Below, piece by piece: positions 7,993 to 15,550 of a stretch of DNA of 20,692 bases; the first letter of the stretch is position 1; every line of letters begins with the position of its first letter. Source of the stretch: Firmicutes bacterium CAG:475 (lineage in GTDB: Bacteria; Bacillota; Clostridia; Christensenellales; CAG-917); assembly GCA_000434435.1 (NCBI GenBank), contig FR895576.1, positions 1-20,692 on the forward strand, written 5' to 3'. The translations under genes and the position numbers were made by a program. The notes under the pieces were generated by a model. The model made no database searches, was not told the origin of the DNA, and saw only the letters and a list, made by a program, of their open reading frames with translations.

Positions 7993-8039
7993 CAAAAAGC
8001 TGTTTAAGCAAATGTTGCGAAAATATTGGAGGTAAGAAG

Positions 8040-8225
8040 ATGGCAGTACCTAAAAATAAAGTGTCGAAATCCAAGACGAATTCTCGTTTTGCAAACTGGA
8101 AACTCAAAACACCCGGTCTCACCGAGTGCCCTCAATGCCACGAATTGATCAAGAGCCACCAAGTATGTCCCAAATGCGGATACTATGACGGTGAGCAAGT
8201 TGTTCAAAAAAAGAGCGAAAAATAA
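8040..8225 (+). CDS. rpmF: 50S ribosomal protein L32
   Basis: A 61-residue basic protein of the large ribosomal subunit. The N-terminus MAVPKNKVSKSK and the following WKLKTPGLTECPQC are characteristic of bL32. Four cysteines at positions 30, 33, 43 and 46 form a complete CxxC...CxxC zinc ribbon, so this is the zinc-binding paralogue type. GGAGG lies eight bases before the ATG. In many Firmicutes a YceD/DUF177 gene precedes rpmF; here ackA is the upstream neighbour and no YceD frame is present. A strong promoter precedes it and a long hairpin starts directly after its stop codon. Confidence 0.96.
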   Translation: MAVPKNKVSKSKTNSRFANWKLKTPGLTECPQCHELIKSHQVCPKCGYYDGEQVVQKKSEK

Positions 8226-8350
8226 TTTAAGCTCACTATTTGGCGAATAGCATTGTCAAAGCCCCTTGTCCGTCAACTTATGTACTTCAAGTACATTAGG
8301 GTTGCGGGCAAGGGGCTTTTTGCGCTCTTCATCCAAATAGCGAGCTTAAA
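8226..8350. repeat. 125-bp near-continuous palindrome between rpmF and plsX
   Basis: Outer arms TTTAAGCTCaCTATTTGG (8226-8243) and its complement at 8333-8350 match at 17 of 18 positions. A second step, GAATAGC (8245-8251) with GCTCTTC (8324-8330), pairs 6 of 7. The inner arms AAAGCCCCTTG (8258-8268) and CAAGGGGCTTT (8309-8319) are perfect, extended by CCG/CGG and CAAC/GTTG-like pairs, and the tip is ATGTAC-TTCAA-GTACAT. The left arm begins on the base after the rpmF stop. It could be a palindromic MITE, a structured RNA or an elaborate terminator. No clear target duplication flanks it. Confidence 0.75.
8258..8321 (+). terminator. Intrinsic terminator of rpmF (core of the palindrome)
   Basis: The 11-bp GC-rich stem 8258-8268/8309-8319 runs into TTTTT at 8317-8321 on the plus strand, which would stop rpmF transcripts. 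The upstream A run is short, so it is less good for the minus strand. Confidence 0.65.
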
Positions 8351-8459
8351 TATATGATTAGAGATTTCTGCGACAACTCATTTTCAGTCGGTAAATCGTT
8401 TGCAAAATTCATTTGCTAAAACATGTAAAACACGATAGGTTGGGGCGGTGAAATATTTC

Positions 8460-8488
8460 TTGTAATATTCGCTTATATTTGCTATAAT
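8460..8488 (+). promoter_or_regulatory. Predicted sigma-A promoter for plsX-rnc
   Basis: TTGTAA (8460-8465) and TATAAT (8483-8488) are 17 bases apart, with a 30-base leader to the plsX ATG. Its presence after the rpmF terminator suggests plsX is expressed separately from rpmF. I see no FapR-type operator. Confidence 0.65.
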
Positions 8489-8518
8489 CTACTTTATTAA
8501 AACTATACAAGGTGATTT

Positions 8519-9553
8519 ATGAAAATTATAGTTGACGCTATGGGCGGCGATCACGCTCCGTTGCAAATAGTTTTGGGAGCCGTAGACGCCATAAAGCAGG
8601 ACAAGAGCCTTCAAGTCGTTCTTGTCGGCGATAAAAGCGCAATAAATCAATGTCTTTGCGACTGCAAGGATTATGACAAGAACAGATTAAACATAATCGA
8701 CGCAAAGGACGTCATAACAAACGACGATACTCCCACAACCGCAATCAGAACTAAAAAAGAGAGTTCGCTTGTCAAAGCGTTCGACGCACTCAATCATGAC
8801 GAAGATGCGGGCGGATTTGTTTCTGCCGGTTCGACGGGCGCGGTTTTGGTGGGCGCATACCTCAAAGTCGGACGCATTAAAGGCGTAACTCGTCCTGCGC
8901 TTGCGCCCGTACTTCCTACGCTCAAAGGCAACGGGGTGGTTCTATGCGACTGCGGCGCGAACGTGGATTGCAAGAGTATAAATCTCGTTCATTTTGCCAT
9001 TATGGCGAGCGCATATGCAACCGCTATGTTGGGTGTAAAGAATGCTCGTGTAGGGCTACTCAACAACGGCGTCGAGGAACACAAGGGCAACGAACTCACA
9101 AAAGAATCGTACACCTTGCTTTCAAAAACCGAAGGTATCAATTTTGTCGGCAACTGTGAGGCGAGAGATATTTTGAGCGGTGATTTCGACGTCGTGGTCT
9201 GCGACGGTTTCAACGGAAATATCGCGCTCAAATCGGCGGAAGGCACTGCAAACACCATGCTTTCGCTCATAAAAGAGGGAGTGTACGGCGGTGGACTTAA
9301 ATGCAAACTCGGAGCGCTAATGCTCAAACCCGTTTTTGCCGGTGTAAAAAAGAAAATGGACTACAACTCGCAGGGCGGTGCATGCTTCCTCGGCGTGAAA
9401 AAAGTCGTCGTAAAGTCGCACGGAGCGTCCAAGGCTAAATCTATAACGGCAAGCATTTTGCAAGCAAAAGCACTTGCGGAAAGCAAAATTTGCGAAAAAA
9501 TCTCGGACGGTATGAGCGTGCTTTCAAAACTCGAAACCGAAGTGAACGACTGA
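8519..9553 (+). CDS. plsX: Phosphate acyltransferase PlsX
   Basis: A 344-residue peripheral membrane enzyme that converts acyl-ACP and phosphate to acyl-phosphate, the first step of phosphatidic acid synthesis with PlsY. The N-terminal IIVDAMGGDHAPLQIVLGA is the family signature. Further typical blocks are GFVSAGSTGAVLVGA, RPALAPVLPT, CDCGANVDCK, and VVCDGFNGNIALKS. The length is normal. AAGGTG lies six bases upstream of the ATG. rnc follows after 14 bases. The acpP gene that often sits between plsX and rnc in Firmicutes is absent here, so the acyl carrier protein must be encoded elsewhere. Confidence 0.96.
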   Translation: MKIIVDAMGGDHAPLQIVLGAVDAIKQDKSLQVVLVGDKSAINQCLCDCKDYDKNRLNIIDAKDVITNDDTPTTAIRTKKESSLVKAFDALNHDEDAGGFVSAGSTGAVLVGAYLKVGRIKGVTRPALAPVLPTLKGNGVVLCDCGANVDCKSINLVHFAIMASAYATAMLGVKNARVGLLNNGVEEHKGNELTKESYTLLSKTEGINFVGNCEARDILSGDFDVVVCDGFNGNIALKSAEGTANTMLSLIKEGVYGGGLKCKLGALMLKPVFAGVKKKMDYNSQGGACFLGVKKVVVKSHGASKAKSITASILQAKALAESKICEKISDGMSVLSKLETEVND

Positions 9554-9567
9554 CATAAACGATTGAT

Positions 9568-10254
9568 ATGGAAGAAAAAGATATAAAAAAAGTCGAGAGA
9601 ATAATCGGATATACGTTCAAAGACAAAGTTCTTTTGGAGCGTGCGCTTACTCACGGTTCTGCCTCGAAAAACGCACTTGAAAACTATCAGTCTTTGGAGT
9701 TTTTGGGGGACAGTATCCTTGATTTTATCGTTGCGAAACGTCTTATGGAAATCAATCCGAACGCACACGAAGGCACTTTGACGAGAATACGCGCGACAAT
9801 CGTTTCAAGAGAACCGCTTGCCGAAGAAGTCAAAAAGCTCGGACTTGAGAATTTTCTCATCGTCGGCAAGGGCGAAAACGTTGCGTATATATCTTCACAG
9901 GCAAAAATCATGTCCGATTTGTTTGAATCTATGATTGCGGCGATATATCTTGACAGCAAGAGCATTGACGTTGCCGAGAAGTTTATTCTGTCAAAACTCG
10001 CAGACCTTTTCAACGGAAAATGCAAACATTTCGGCGAAGACGATTACAAGAGCAAACTCAACGAATTTGCATCTCGCAACGATGTTTCCGTACACTATGA
10101 AGAAGTCGAACGCACCGGTCCCGCGCACAATCCGACCTTTGTCGTCGAAGTGAAAATCAACACTTTTACCGCAGGCGTGGGCAAAGGAAAAACCAAGAGA
10201 GAAGCCGAGCAAAACGCGGCGAAAGTCGCACTCGACGGTTTACTCAAAAAATAG
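9568..10254 (+). CDS. rnc: Ribonuclease III
   Basis: A 228-residue double-strand-specific endonuclease for rRNA and mRNA processing. The signature QSLEFLGDS is at residues 41-49, with catalytic acidic residues E44 and D48, and the second acidic pair falls in MSDLFESMIAA (D117 and E120). The double-stranded RNA-binding domain covers about residues 158-226 and ends with the usual GKGKTKREAEQNAAKVALDGLL. There is no recognisable Shine-Dalgarno sequence in the 14 bases after plsX, so translation may be coupled to plsX. A strong terminator lies 60 bases downstream. Confidence 0.96.
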   Translation: MEEKDIKKVERIIGYTFKDKVLLERALTHGSASKNALENYQSLEFLGDSILDFIVAKRLMEINPNAHEGTLTRIRATIVSREPLAEEVKKLGLENFLIVGKGENVAYISSQAKIMSDLFESMIAAIYLDSKSIDVAEKFILSKLADLFNGKCKHFGEDDYKSKLNEFASRNDVSVHYEEVERTGPAHNPTFVVEVKINTFTAGVGKGKTKREAEQNAAKVALDGLLKK

Positions 10255-10313
10255 TATATAAGTAAAATTTACAAAATTTCAAGATAACGGCAGTATATAA
10301 TCTTATGTTTCAC

Positions 10314-10344
10314 AAAAGTCGCAAATACGAATTTGCGACTTTTT
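10314..10344 (+). terminator. Strong intrinsic terminator after rnc
   Basis: AAAAGTCGCAAAT (10314-10326) is perfectly complementary to ATTTGCGACTTTT (10331-10343) with a 4-base loop, followed by the rest of a five-T run. Its A-rich left arm means it may also work on the opposite strand. Confidence 0.9.
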
Positions 10345-10393
10345 CGATATTCTAACCAGATTAATATTAATAAAATATTTGCAACATCTATAA

Positions 10394-10426
10394 TGTTTCA
10401 CGGCGTTGTGAAACTTGTGTGAAACA
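10394..10426. promoter_or_regulatory. Repeated TGTTTCAC/GTGAAACA motif upstream of smc
   Basis: TGTTTCAC at 10394-10401 faces GTGAAAC at 10408-10414 and GTGAAACA at 10419-10426; a further TGTTTCAC occurs at 10306-10313. The group lies just upstream of the predicted smc -35 (10440) and could be an operator. No matching regulator is known to me. Confidence 0.35.
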
Positions 10427-10439
10427 TTTTGAAAACCGC

Positions 10440-10468
10440 TTGTAAAAGATTGATTACTATGATATTAT
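10440..10468 (+). promoter_or_regulatory. Predicted sigma-A promoter for smc
   Basis: TTGTAA (10440-10445) and TATTAT (10463-10468) are 17 bases apart, 34 bases ahead of the smc start codon. Confidence 0.55.
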
Positions 10469-10502
10469 ATAAAAGTATTAAAATAAGGTTAGGTGCACGA
10501 TT

Positions 10503-13500
10503 TTGTTAAATTTCGTCAAAATCGAGGCGAGGGGCTTCAAGTCCTTTGCGGATAAAATCGAAATCCCTTTTCAAGAGGGTGTAACTGCGATTATCGGCCC
10601 GAACGGGTGCGGTAAATCAAACGTTGCAGACGCAATCCGCTGGACTTTGGGCGAGCAAAGCGCAAAATCTTTGCGCGGCAAAAACATGCAAGACGTCATT
10701 TTTGCCGGCACGGAAAAGCGCAAAAGCATGTCTTATTGCGAAGTGTCCCTTGTTTTCAACAACTCCGATCAGCATATCTTCCCGACAATGCCGTTTGAAG
10801 AGGTGGTTATCACGAGAAAGCTCGACCGCAGCGGTTTGAGCGAGTATTACATAAACCACAATCGAGTGCGTATGCGCGACATCATTTCTCTTTTCCACGA
10901 CACGGGTATCGGCAAAGAAGGCTATTCCATTATCGGACAGGGCAGAGTTGCGGAAATCATGTCCGCAAAACCCGGCGATCGTCGTCAGATTTTCGAAGAA
11001 GCGGCGGGCATTTCAAAGTTCCGCGCTCAACGTACGGAAGCGGAAAGGAAACTTGAAAAGACCGCTCTCAATCTCGAAACCGCAAACCAGGTTATCGACG
11101 AGATTCAAAAGCAAATCAATCCGCTCAAAAAGCAAGCCGAAACCGCAGAAAAATATTTTGCTTTGAAAGAGGACCTCAAAAAGAACGAGGTCAATTTGTA
11201 TATCTACAATTACGAAAACAATCAAAGCATAAAGCAAAAGATTTACGATCGTTTGGCGGCAAGCGAAAAGGACCTCAAAGTCAAAGAAATGCAACTTGCC
11301 GAGTGCATAAGAAAGTACGACGATTTGAGAAGAGAAAGCGACGGCATAGATCGCGTTTACGAAGACAGCCACAACGAACTTGTCGTGCTCAAAGTCGACG
11401 CGGCGACAATCGCAGGTGCGGCGGAAGTTTTGCAAGAGAGAATCAAGAATATTCAAGGCGAAATCAATCGTTTGAACAGCGAGCTTCAATCCATCGACAA
11501 TCAACTCACCGTTTCCGCTCAACTCATTCAAAAGACGGAAGAGAAAAAGGAAGCGGAGTTCGAAGCGTATCTTCAAACCAATCGCGAATCGGAGGCGTTG
11601 CAACAAAAATACGCGTCTCTTTCAAAATCTTTGGCAGGTGCCGAAACCGACCTCGAAGCGCGAAATATCGACTACGTCAAAGCAATCGAAGACTTGGGCG
11701 CGCTCAAATCCAATCTTTCGGGATTTATCGCTGAAAAAGGCATAAACGACGAGAGAGCCAAGACGCTTTTGTCCCTTGTCAATCAACAAAAAGCCCGTCT
11801 TGACGAGGAGCTTACAAACCTCTCGATTTACGACGGCAAGGTCAAGTCTACAAAGGAGCGTATGCGTGCGCTAATGAGCGAGTACAACGAGGCTCTTTCC
11901 GCAAAACTGGAAAACCAAGAGGCGATTCAAAGCTATCAGGAAGACATCGTCAACCTCAACTCCAAACTCGGTTTGGCGCAAGGCAACCTCAATCTTTACA
12001 CTTCCATCAAAAACGAGTATTCGGGTTATCAGGAAGCCGTCAAACGCCTTATGCAAGACAGCAAACACGATCCCGTGCTTGCCTCTAAAATCTGGGGCGT
12101 TTTGGCTGAAGTCATCAACGTTCCCGCCGACTTCGAAGCGGCAATCGAATACGCTTTGGGCGGCGCAATGCAAAACGTGCTTGTTGAAACCGAGCGCGAC
12201 GCGAGCGACCTCATCAATTATTTGAAACAAAAGGGTTACGGACGCGTTACCTTCAGACCGCTCACGTCCTGCCGTCCTCGTCCGCTTACGAGTGAGAACA
12301 GGGGCGTACTCACCGAGCCGGGTTGCTACGGACTTGCAAGCGACCTCATCAAATACGACAAGAAATTCGACGGATTCGTACAAACGCTTTTGGGCGGTAC
12401 GGTTGTCGTAAACAACATCGACAACGCAATCCGTATTTTCAAAAAATACAATCAATCCATAAAAATCGTCACTTTGGACGGCGAAATCTTTTCGCGCGGC
12501 GGTGAAATCACCGGTGGTTCGAGAAGATCGCAAACGCAAGGTTTGCTTGCTCAAGAAAAGAAAATCGAGCAAGCGCAAGCCAATCTTGAAAAAATCAAGA
12601 ACAATATCGCTCTTATCAACAACCAACGCGCAGAACGCGAGCAAGAACTCAAAGATTTGTCGGACAGAATCGAGGAACTCAACAAGGAAATCGGCGATCT
12701 CCGCATTGAGAACGGTTTGAACGAGGACAAGTCGAAACAAGCGTACGAGGCGACCCAAACTTTGCAAGAGGAAATCGCAAAGAACTCCGAAGAGTATGAA
12801 ATCGTCAAAGCGCAAATAAAAGAACTCGAACAGAAAATAAGCTCTATCGACGAGTTGGAAAAGGTTGTTGCGGAGAAGAAAGAGGAATACACCTCTATGC
12901 TCGAATCGTCCAAGAGCACAAGCTCCGAGCAAAAGAGCGAAAGAGAAATCATGACGGAGCAAGTGACCGAAATGAGAGTCAAACTTGCGGGACACAAGAG
13001 CATTTTGGATTCTTGCGATCAAGAGCTGTTCCGTTACAAACGTGAAAGAGAATCGCTCGAAGACGAGAAACTCGACATCATTGCTTCGTTGAAGCGAGAG
13101 CAACAAAATCTCGACAATATTTCAAACGCTCCCGAAAAGACGGTGTTTTCAAAAGAAGACGAGGCGCGTATCGCAACGCTCGAAAAGCAAATTGCCGACC
13201 TCAATGCAAGAAAACGCACCATATCCGACGAACTCGTCGCGCTCGACCAGGACAAAACTCGTATTGCCGACGAGAGAATGGCGTTGAACGAAAAGAAAGT
13301 ACGCGACGAAAACATGCTCGAAAACGTGGATATCGAAATGCGCACGCAGCAACAACATATTCTCGAAGAATACGATTTGACTTACGCAAGCGCGCTCGAA
13401 TTTAAAGATCCCGAATTCAAATCGTACGGTGCCATCACGGTTATATCCGAACTCAAAAAATCGATAAACCGCCTTGGCGACGTCAACCCGCTCGCTCTTC

Positions 13501-14093
13501 AAACCCTCAAAGAAACAGAGGAGAGATTGCAAGAGCAAACGACCTATCGCGACGACATTCAAAAGGCATACGACGACATCGTCACCATCATAAACGAGCT
13601 TACCGGCGAGATGCAAACGAAGTTTTCTGACGCATTCGACCAAATCAGCGAAAACTTCAAGGATGTTTTCCAACAACTCTTCGGCGGTGGTAAAGGCGAG
13701 CTGCGTTTGAACATGCAAGACACCGACGACGTGCTTGAAGCCGGCATTGACATCTATGCTCAACCTCCGGGAAAGAAACTGCAAAATATCAGCCTTTTGA
13801 GCGGTGGCGAGCAAGCGTTGACGGCAATCTCAATTTTGTTTGCAATCCTCAAACTCAAGCCGATGCCGTTCTGCGTGCTGGACGAAATCGAGGCGGCTCT
13901 CGACGACGCAAACGTCAACTTGTTTGCAGAGTTCCTCAAAAAGTTCAGTGACTACACGCAATTTATCGTCATCACGCACAGAAAACCGACCATGCGTCAC
14001 GCAGATACGATTTTCGGTGTTACGATGGAAGAAAAGGGCGTCACGAAGATCGTTTCGATTGAGTTTGAAGAAGCGGCGAAACACGCAAAATAA
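10503..14093 (+). CDS. smc: Chromosome segregation/condensation ATPase SMC
   Basis: A full-length 1196-residue protein that, with ScpA and ScpB, loads on DNA and organises the chromosome. It begins with the conserved FVKIEARGFKSFADK block from a TTG start at 10503; AGGT lies about ten bases upstream and no nearby ATG fits. Walker A GPNGCGKSN is at residues 32-40. Long coiled coils occupy roughly 165-520 and 675-1030. The hinge is about 525-670, including the Gly-rich RGGEITGGS end. The signature LSGGEQAL starts at 1099 and Walker B FCVLDEIEAALDD lies at about 1123-1135. ftsY, a frequent downstream neighbour in Firmicutes, is missing; a repeat mosaic follows immediately instead. Confidence 0.97.
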   Translation: MLNFVKIEARGFKSFADKIEIPFQEGVTAIIGPNGCGKSNVADAIRWTLGEQSAKSLRGKNMQDVIFAGTEKRKSMSYCEVSLVFNNSDQHIFPTMPFEEVVITRKLDRSGLSEYYINHNRVRMRDIISLFHDTGIGKEGYSIIGQGRVAEIMSAKPGDRRQIFEEAAGISKFRAQRTEAERKLEKTALNLETANQVIDEIQKQINPLKKQAETAEKYFALKEDLKKNEVNLYIYNYENNQSIKQKIYDRLAASEKDLKVKEMQLAECIRKYDDLRRESDGIDRVYEDSHNELVVLKVDAATIAGAAEVLQERIKNIQGEINRLNSELQSIDNQLTVSAQLIQKTEEKKEAEFEAYLQTNRESEALQQKYASLSKSLAGAETDLEARNIDYVKAIEDLGALKSNLSGFIAEKGINDERAKTLLSLVNQQKARLDEELTNLSIYDGKVKSTKERMRALMSEYNEALSAKLENQEAIQSYQEDIVNLNSKLGLAQGNLNLYTSIKNEYSGYQEAVKRLMQDSKHDPVLASKIWGVLAEVINVPADFEAAIEYALGGAMQNVLVETERDASDLINYLKQKGYGRVTFRPLTSCRPRPLTSENRGVLTEPGCYGLASDLIKYDKKFDGFVQTLLGGTVVVNNIDNAIRIFKKYNQSIKIVTLDGEIFSRGGEITGGSRRSQTQGLLAQEKKIEQAQANLEKIKNNIALINNQRAEREQELKDLSDRIEELNKEIGDLRIENGLNEDKSKQAYEATQTLQEEIAKNSEEYEIVKAQIKELEQKISSIDELEKVVAEKKEEYTSMLESSKSTSSEQKSEREIMTEQVTEMRVKLAGHKSILDSCDQELFRYKRERESLEDEKLDIIASLKREQQNLDNISNAPEKTVFSKEDEARIATLEKQIADLNARKRTISDELVALDQDKTRIADERMALNEKKVRDENMLENVDIEMRTQQQHILEEYDLTYASALEFKDPEFKSYGAITVISELKKSINRLGDVNPLALQTLKETEERLQEQTTYRDDIQKAYDDIVTIINELTGEMQTKFSDAFDQISENFKDVFQQLFGGGKGELRLNMQDTDDVLEAGIDIYAQPPGKKLQNISLLSGGEQALTAISILFAILKLKPMPFCVLDEIEAALDDANVNLFAEFLKKFSDYTQFIVITHRKPTMRHADTIFGVTMEEKGVTKIVSIEFEEAAKHAK

Positions 14094-14289
14094 TCGTCGC
14101 CGAGGCAATGTCATTGCGCAGGATTGCGCAATGACGAGAGCCTTGCTAGATTATTTTGCTACTGATCGCGCAAGCCCTCTTTGCTCTCAAAATAAGAGGG
14201 ACAAAAACTCAAACCGCAATTCCGCGCGAGTTGCTTGCTTGATGAAATTTGTCGGTGGGGACACCCACACCCGAATGCCAAGGCAACGT
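14094..14289. repeat. Hairpin-rich repeat mosaic between smc and the truncated dehydratase
   Basis: The 196 bases hold three short hairpins: the one at 14110-14135, CCCTCTT/AAGAGGG at 14175-14200, and GTGGG/CCCAC at 14255-14268. I see no gene and no recognisable remnant of the missing dehydratase C-terminus on the minus strand. Together with the adjacent dispersed repeat it looks like intergenic repeat material that has built up. Confidence 0.45.
14110..14135. repeat. Perfect 11-bp hairpin just after smc
   Basis: GTCATTGCGCA (14110-14120) and TGCGCAATGAC (14125-14135) enclose GGAT. There is no T tract on either side, so it looks like a REP-like hairpin more than a terminator. GTCATTGC recurs at 14288-14295 at the edge of the dispersed repeat. 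Confidence 0.6.
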
Positions 14290-14362
14290 CATTGCTCAAA
14301 CGGCGTTGCGATTATGGCAACCGCCCCAAATGTCATTCCGAGGAGTAAAGCGACGTGGGAAT
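14290..14362. repeat. Dispersed repeat, copy 1
   Basis: These 73 bases match 20354-20426 at 67 positions in the same orientation, and the 45 bases 14318-14362 are identical to 20382-20426. The text includes GTCATTCCGAGGAGTAAAGC, of the GTCATTC...GGAATC style seen in many bacterial interspersed repeats. It forms the 3' end of the minus-strand dehydratase frame, where it encodes the last 20 residues. Confidence 0.85.
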
Positions 14363-15324
14363 TTTTTGACATACTGCCTTCTGTCCTCGACTTTCTCGTG
14401 TTCCATATATCTCGGACATTGACAGGTCTTCATATAGTGGCGGCAGATTTGCGTAAGCACGTCTTCGTTGTCGTTGAGGACAATCTCCTCTCTTCCGGGG
14501 AGCGAACCGAAGCAGTATCTGTCCGCAACCACGTACGCGCCGCTGTCCTCGAAAAGTTTTGTAAAATCGGGATCGTCGATCTCACTGCCCGCAAGCACGA
14601 TTCTCGCTCTGTAAAATTTCTTGGGATCGGGCTCCCTGTGCTTGATTTCTTCAAGCGTCTCTTCGAGCTTGTCGACGATGAGATACTTGGGACATGCGTA
14701 CGTCGCAAGGCAAAGCACGTGGAATTCGTAACCCGTAATACGAGGATTCTCTTCCTTCCTGAATTCTCCGATTGCCGTGATGGCTCTGCAAACTCTGTTA
14801 TGCAGTTCGACGGCTTTTCTCATAGCCTCGTCGGAAGTGTCAACGCCGTAAACGTCTTTGAGTTTGTCCAAAACTTTAAGACGAATTTGGTTGACGTAGC
14901 TTTCAAGGCAGTGTTCGTTGGTTTTGAACGGCATATCGAAAATGCTGACGAAAAACTTGTCGTTGTCCACAAGGCGCAAAAGCTCGAAATGTTCGATTGT
15001 TCTGTTCATCTCGCTGCAAGTTTCGCCCGCAAACAATGCCGACAAAAATCCGTACCCGCCCTCGATGCCTCTTTCGAGCAACGCTTTTGCAAATCCGCAA
15101 ATGAACGGGCTGAGATAGTAGGTTGCGATGTCCACCGACCCCGTGCGCGGCGCGCGCAATCTTACGCTGACGCAGTTGTCGAGGTTGAGCAACACTTCGG
15201 GGACGTGATAACACGTGTAGCCGAGCGCAAGTTTGCCGTCTTCTTTGACTGCCTTTTGAACAAGCTCGTTGTTAGCTTCTTGCAAAAGGTTTTCAAAGTA
15301 AAGCAAGTGTTTGAGATCCCTCAT
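14296..15324 (-). CDS. 2-hydroxyacyl-CoA dehydratase subunit (HgdB/FldB-like), C-terminally truncated
   Basis: A 342-residue frame with a good ribosome binding site (AGGAG, six bases) and promoter. Residues 1-322 resemble the D-component family of oxygen-sensitive iron-sulfur dehydratases that remove water from 2-hydroxyacyl-CoA: GYTCYHVPEVLL, LRAPRTGSVDIATYYLSPFICGF-type text, ETCSEMNR, ADRYCFGS and the late CQCPRYMEHEKVEDRRQYV. The family normally continues for another 60-100 residues through a final alpha/beta domain. Here the native sequence stops at QYVKKF and the last 20 residues (PRRFTPRNDIWGGCHNRNAV) come from the dispersed repeat. A partner subunit and an activator gene are absent nearby. 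It is probably a decaying gene, though transcription signals look intact. It faces smc tail to tail. Confidence 0.8.
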   Translation of the reverse strand: MRDLKHLLYFENLLQEANNELVQKAVKEDGKLALGYTCYHVPEVLLNLDNCVSVRLRAPRTGSVDIATYYLSPFICGFAKALLERGIEGGYGFLSALFAGETCSEMNRTIEHFELLRLVDNDKFFVSIFDMPFKTNEHCLESYVNQIRLKVLDKLKDVYGVDTSDEAMRKAVELHNRVCRAITAIGEFRKEENPRITGYEFHVLCLATYACPKYLIVDKLEETLEEIKHREPDPKKFYRARIVLAGSEIDDPDFTKLFEDSGAYVVADRYCFGSLPGREEIVLNDNEDVLTQICRHYMKTCQCPRYMEHEKVEDRRQYVKKFPRRFTPRNDIWGGCHNRNAV

Positions 15325-15358
15325 ATTCTTCTCCTATTTTATTGAATAATATGTCTAT

Positions 15359-15387
15359 ATAGTAACACAATCGGGCGCGGATGTCCA
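15359..15387 (-). promoter_or_regulatory. Predicted promoter of the truncated dehydratase
   Basis: On the minus strand TGGACA (15387-15382) and TACTAT (15364-15359) are 17 bases apart, 34 bases before the ATG. Confidence 0.5.
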
Positions 15388-15439
15388 TACGCTGTTGCAA
15401 AAGATATTTATACACTTTTATCTATTTATATAAAAATAT

Positions 15440-15467
15440 ACCGATGAATCCTCTCTCGTTTATCGGT
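15440..15467. repeat. Short hairpin upstream of the unknown two-domain gene
   Basis: ACCGATGAA (15440-15448) pairs with TTTATCGGT (15459-15467), nine pairs including one G-T, around a 10-base loop. It lies 84 bases before the next ATG. No strong T tract follows. It may be a leader structure or a weak boundary between the divergent genes. Confidence 0.35.
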
Positions 15468-15550
15468 TTAGGTCGACAACTCGCACAAACGGTTTCGTAA
15501 AAACGGAATAAGCGGATTGATAGAGGCATATTCATATACGAGAGGTGTTT

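Noticed and set aside
11871..13106. 411-codon minus-strand open frame
   Set aside because: It is the antisense shadow of the smc coiled-coil and hinge region.
14094..14295. A tRNA or small RNA gene after smc
   Set aside because: The hairpins do not form a cloverleaf and no tRNA T-arm motif is present; repeat material explains them better.
13840..15345. 501-codon plus-strand open frame
   Set aside because: It runs through the end of smc in another frame, the repeat mosaic and the opposite strand of the dehydratase; its text has no family features, whereas both overlapped genes are recognisable.
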